From positions 1-42,673 of the forward strand of contig NZ_MSIE01000081.1 of NCBI RefSeq assembly GCF_001921205.1: a stretch of 42,673 bases of DNA, written 5' to 3'. Position numbers and translations under genes: made by a program. The stretch comes from Actinophytocola xanthii (GTDB lineage: Bacteria; Actinomycetota; Actinomycetes; Mycobacteriales; Pseudonocardiaceae). This document shows positions 40,743 to 42,673 of the stretch, one piece after another. The number at the start of each line of letters is the position of its first letter. Positions within the stretch are counted from its first letter, which is position 1. The notes under the pieces are model-generated. The model saw nothing but the letters and a program-made list of their open reading frames with translations, made no database searches and was not told the origin of the DNA.

Positions 40743-42260
40743 GTGGACCTGTCCCCCGTCCTCGACGGCTTCGGCGTCGTACTGGAGCCGACGAACCTCC
40801 TGTACTGCCTCATCGGCGTCGTGATCGGCATGCTGATCGGCGTGCTGCCCGGCCTCGGCCCGGCGGCGACGATCGCGATCCTGCTGCCGGTCACCTTCGG
40901 CATCGAGCCGGTCACCGCGATCATCATGCTGGCCGGGATCTTCTACGGCGCCCAGTACGGCGGGACGATCACCTCGGTGCTGCTTCGGCTGCCGGGCGAA
41001 GCGTCCTCTGTGGTCACCGTGTTCGACGGGCACGCGATGGCCCGGCAGGGACGCGCGGGCACCGCGCTCGGCATCGCCGCCATCGGCTCGTTCGTCGGCG
41101 GCACCGTGTCGATCGTCGCGCTGTCGCTGCTCGCCCCGGTGGTGGCCGGCTTCGCGCTGGACTTCGGGCCGCCCGAGTACACCGCGCTCGCGCTGCTCGG
41201 CATCCTCCTGGTCGCCACGGTCAGCAGCGGGAACCGGCAGAAGGCGGTGATCGCCGCGTGTGTCGGCCTGCTGCTGGCCACGGTCGGCCGGGACGGGTTC
41301 ACCGCTGCCGAGCGGTTCACCTTCGACAACCTCTCCCTCGCCGACGGCCTGGACTTCGTGCCGATCGCGATGGGCCTGTTCGGGCTCGGCGAGATTCTCT
41401 ACAACCTCGAGGAGCGGCACCGGGCCGTGCAGGCACCGGTGGCGGTCACCAACGTATGGCCCTCCCGAGCCGACCTGCGGCAGTCCTCAGGCGCGATCGG
41501 GCGCGGCTCGGTGCTCGGCTTCCTGCTCGGCATCCTCCCCGGCGGTGGGGCGACGCTCTCCTCGCTGGCCGCCTACGCGCTGGAGAAGCGGCGCGCCAAG
41601 GACCCGGCGCGGTTCGGGCGGGGCGCGGTCGAGGGCGTCGCGGCGCCGGAGAGCGCCAACAACGCGGCGGCGACCTCCTCGTTCATTCCGCTGCTCACGC
41701 TCGGGATCCCGGCCAACGCGACCATGGCGGTGATCTTCGGGGCGCTGCTCATCCAGGACGTCACCCCCGGCCCCCAGCTGGTCACCGAGGAGCCCGAGCT
41801 GTTCTGGGGCGTGGTGAACTCGATGTACCTCGGCAACATCCTGCTGCTGGTGATGAGCATCCCGCTGGTCGGCCTGTTCGTCCGGATCCTGCGGGTGCGC
41901 GCGACGATCCTCGCGCCGATCACCGTCCTGATCACCCTGGTGGGCGTGTACACGGTCAACAACGACGTCTTCGACATCGTGCTGGTGATCGTCTTCGGCG
42001 CTCTCGGCTACCTGATGCGCAAGCTCGGCTTCGACCCCGGCCCGCTCGTGCTCGCGTTCGTGCTCGGCTCGCTGCTCGAGGACTCGCTGCGCCGCTCGCT
42101 GCTCATCTTCGACGGGGACCCGACCGGGTTCCTCACCCGGCCCATCTCCGGGACGCTGTTCGCCGCGTTCCTCGTGGTGGCCCTCCTCCCACCGGTCCGC
42201 GCGGCGCTGGCCCGCCGCCGGACCCCCAACCCGACCAACCGGACCAAGGAGCACCTATGA
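40743..42260 (+). CDS. tctA: TTT transporter large membrane subunit (TctA)
   Basis: A 505-residue, roughly 11-12-helix permease. It has the family motifs GVLPGLGPAATIAILLPVTFG (first repeat) and LGILPGGGATLSSLAAYALEKRRAKDPARFGRGAVEGVAAPESANNAA (second repeat). GIFYGAQYGGTITSVLLRLPGE and LLTLGIPANATMAVIFGALLIQ are also typical. It moves the TctC-delivered carboxylate, probably by ion gradient. The GTG has GGAGGG just upstream, 8 bases after tctB. Confidence 0.94.
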   Translation: MDLSPVLDGFGVVLEPTNLLYCLIGVVIGMLIGVLPGLGPAATIAILLPVTFGIEPVTAIIMLAGIFYGAQYGGTITSVLLRLPGEASSVVTVFDGHAMARQGRAGTALGIAAIGSFVGGTVSIVALSLLAPVVAGFALDFGPPEYTALALLGILLVATVSSGNRQKAVIAACVGLLLATVGRDGFTAAERFTFDNLSLADGLDFVPIAMGLFGLGEILYNLEERHRAVQAPVAVTNVWPSRADLRQSSGAIGRGSVLGFLLGILPGGGATLSSLAAYALEKRRAKDPARFGRGAVEGVAAPESANNAAATSSFIPLLTLGIPANATMAVIFGALLIQDVTPGPQLVTEEPELFWGVVNSMYLGNILLLVMSIPLVGLFVRILRVRATILAPITVLITLVGVYTVNNDVFDIVLVIVFGALGYLMRKLGFDPGPLVLAFVLGSLLEDSLRRSLLIFDGDPTGFLTRPISGTLFAAFLVVALLPPVRAALARRRTPNPTNRTKEHL

Positions 42261-42280
42261 CCGTCCTCGCATCCTGCTGA
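42257..42280 (+). other. 7-codon reading frame overlapping the tctA stop (possible gene remnant)
   Basis: The ATG is inside the tctA stop codon (ATGA), but the frame reads only MTVLASC before TGA. In the next frame the same DNA reads PRILLTAERAAG, like the start of a nucleotide-binding protein, and then degenerates. It may be the leftover start of a lost gene or simple chance. Confidence 0.3.
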
Positions 42281-42318
42281 CCGCGGAACGCGCTGCTGGC
42301 CGAGAAACCGCCCACTCC

Positions 42319-42348
42319 TTGACAGAAGGTGGCCGGCGCCGCCAGGGT
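42319..42348 (+). promoter_or_regulatory. Promoter for the ABC solute-binding gene
   Basis: A perfect -35 TTGACA (42319-42324) is followed after 18 bases by CAGGGT (42343-42348). It sits 20-50 bases before the ATG at 42367 and indicates transcription separate from tctCBA. Confidence 0.5.
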
Positions 42349-42366
42349 TCGGTGAGGAGGCGCCCG

Positions 42367-42673
42367 ATGACGAACCTTCGCCCGTTCGGCGTTCCCGCCG
42401 CGGCGGTCAGCCGACGAACCCTGTTGACCGGAACGCTCGGAGCCGGCGCGCTCGCGGCCCTCACCGCGTGCGGCGGCGGTGAGGACACCGGCGGCGGTGG
42501 CGGTGGCGGTGGTGGCACCGTGACGTTCGGATCGAACTGGGCCGACGAGGTACCCAAGAACGCCGTCGCCGCGATGATCAAGGGTTACTCCGGCGGCGAG
42601 GTCAGGATCAACACGGTCGACCACAACTCGTTCCAGGAGAACATCAACAGCTACCTGCAGGGCGGGCCGGACG
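42367..42673 (+). CDS. ABC-type extracellular solute-binding lipoprotein (3' truncated by window end)
   Basis: The first 102 residues are visible. A twin-arginine lipoprotein signal (SRRTLLTGTLGAGALAALTAC, lipobox Cys35) is followed by a Gly-rich linker and TVTFGSNWADEVPKNAVAAMIKGY, typical of sugar-binding ABC proteins (SBP_bac type). The ATG has AGGAGG with a 6-base spacer. The reading frame is open at the window edge. It probably begins a sugar ABC transporter operon next to the hexarate genes; the substrate is unknown. Confidence 0.82.
   Translation, partial: MTNLRPFGVPAAAVSRRTLLTGTLGAGALAALTACGGGEDTGGGGGGGGGTVTFGSNWADEVPKNAVAAMIKGYSGGEVRINTVDHNSFQENINSYLQGGPD

Noticed and set aside
1-42673. 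tRNA, rRNA, riboswitch or phage attachment sites
   Set aside because: No cloverleaf-like segment, integrase, direct att-type repeat or conserved riboswitch core was seen on reading; a covariance-model search would be needed to exclude small RNAs.

Overview
The window is very GC-rich, with G or C at most third codon positions, frequent GTG starts, many 1-4 bp start/stop overlaps and several apparently leaderless starts. This is typical of a filamentous actinomycete. A Pseudonocardiaceae-like or Streptomyces-like genome is an inference from gene style; there is no rRNA or other phylogenetic marker. I see no tRNA, rRNA, CRISPR array, insertion sequence or phage gene, and no gene-free stretch over 300 bases. 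The longest gap is about 240 bases at 25772-26009.

Left part (1-20000): an OmpR-type two-component system lies between two DD-peptidase/beta-lactamase-like serine hydrolases. It is followed by an EI24 membrane protein, a methyltransferase and a lipoprotein. Next come a FAD monooxygenase divergent from a MerR regulator across a perfect 20-bp palindrome, a Cys-rich protein divergent from an XRE regulator, a secreted SGNH esterase, an amino acid permease, a small secreted protein, and an NmrA-type oxidoreductase divergent from an AraC regulator. The part ends with an MMPL transporter-NarL kinase-regulator operon.

Middle (19449-25771, minus strand): a tight operon encodes a small protein, a PGM1-like ATP-grasp peptide ligase, a medium-chain enoyl reductase, a citrate-lyase/malyl-CoA-lyase type aldolase, an alpha-oxoamine synthase, a mesaconyl-CoA-hydratase-type MaoC protein and a glycine-amidinotransferase homologue. 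This is the enzyme set known for ketomemicins. The chemistry suggested is aldol addition of an acyl-CoA to an alpha-keto acid, dehydration, reduction, decarboxylative condensation with glycine to a ketomethylene pseudodipeptide, then ligation to an amidinated amino acid. An AT-rich gap with short reading frames sits upstream.

Next (26010-32046): a membrane-anchored PstS-like protein of unusual architecture, a small hypothetical gene, a Tat-exported metallophosphoesterase with a LamG-like C-terminus, a secreted Gly/Met/Ser/Asp-repeat protein and a strong hairpin.

Right part (32056-42673): a hexarate catabolic island. On the minus strand a LysR gene is followed by kdgD, gudD, an L-talarate/galactarate dehydratase, a ketoglutarate-semialdehyde dehydrogenase and an AEC carrier. 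Divergently, a tripartite tricarboxylate-type transporter (tctC-tctB-tctA) is followed by the start of an ABC sugar-binding lipoprotein. Together they would import glucarate/galactarate-type diacids and convert them to 2-oxoglutarate. The kdgD and tctC promoters share a motif overlapping the -35 box, which makes the divergent LysR protein a good candidate regulator of both.
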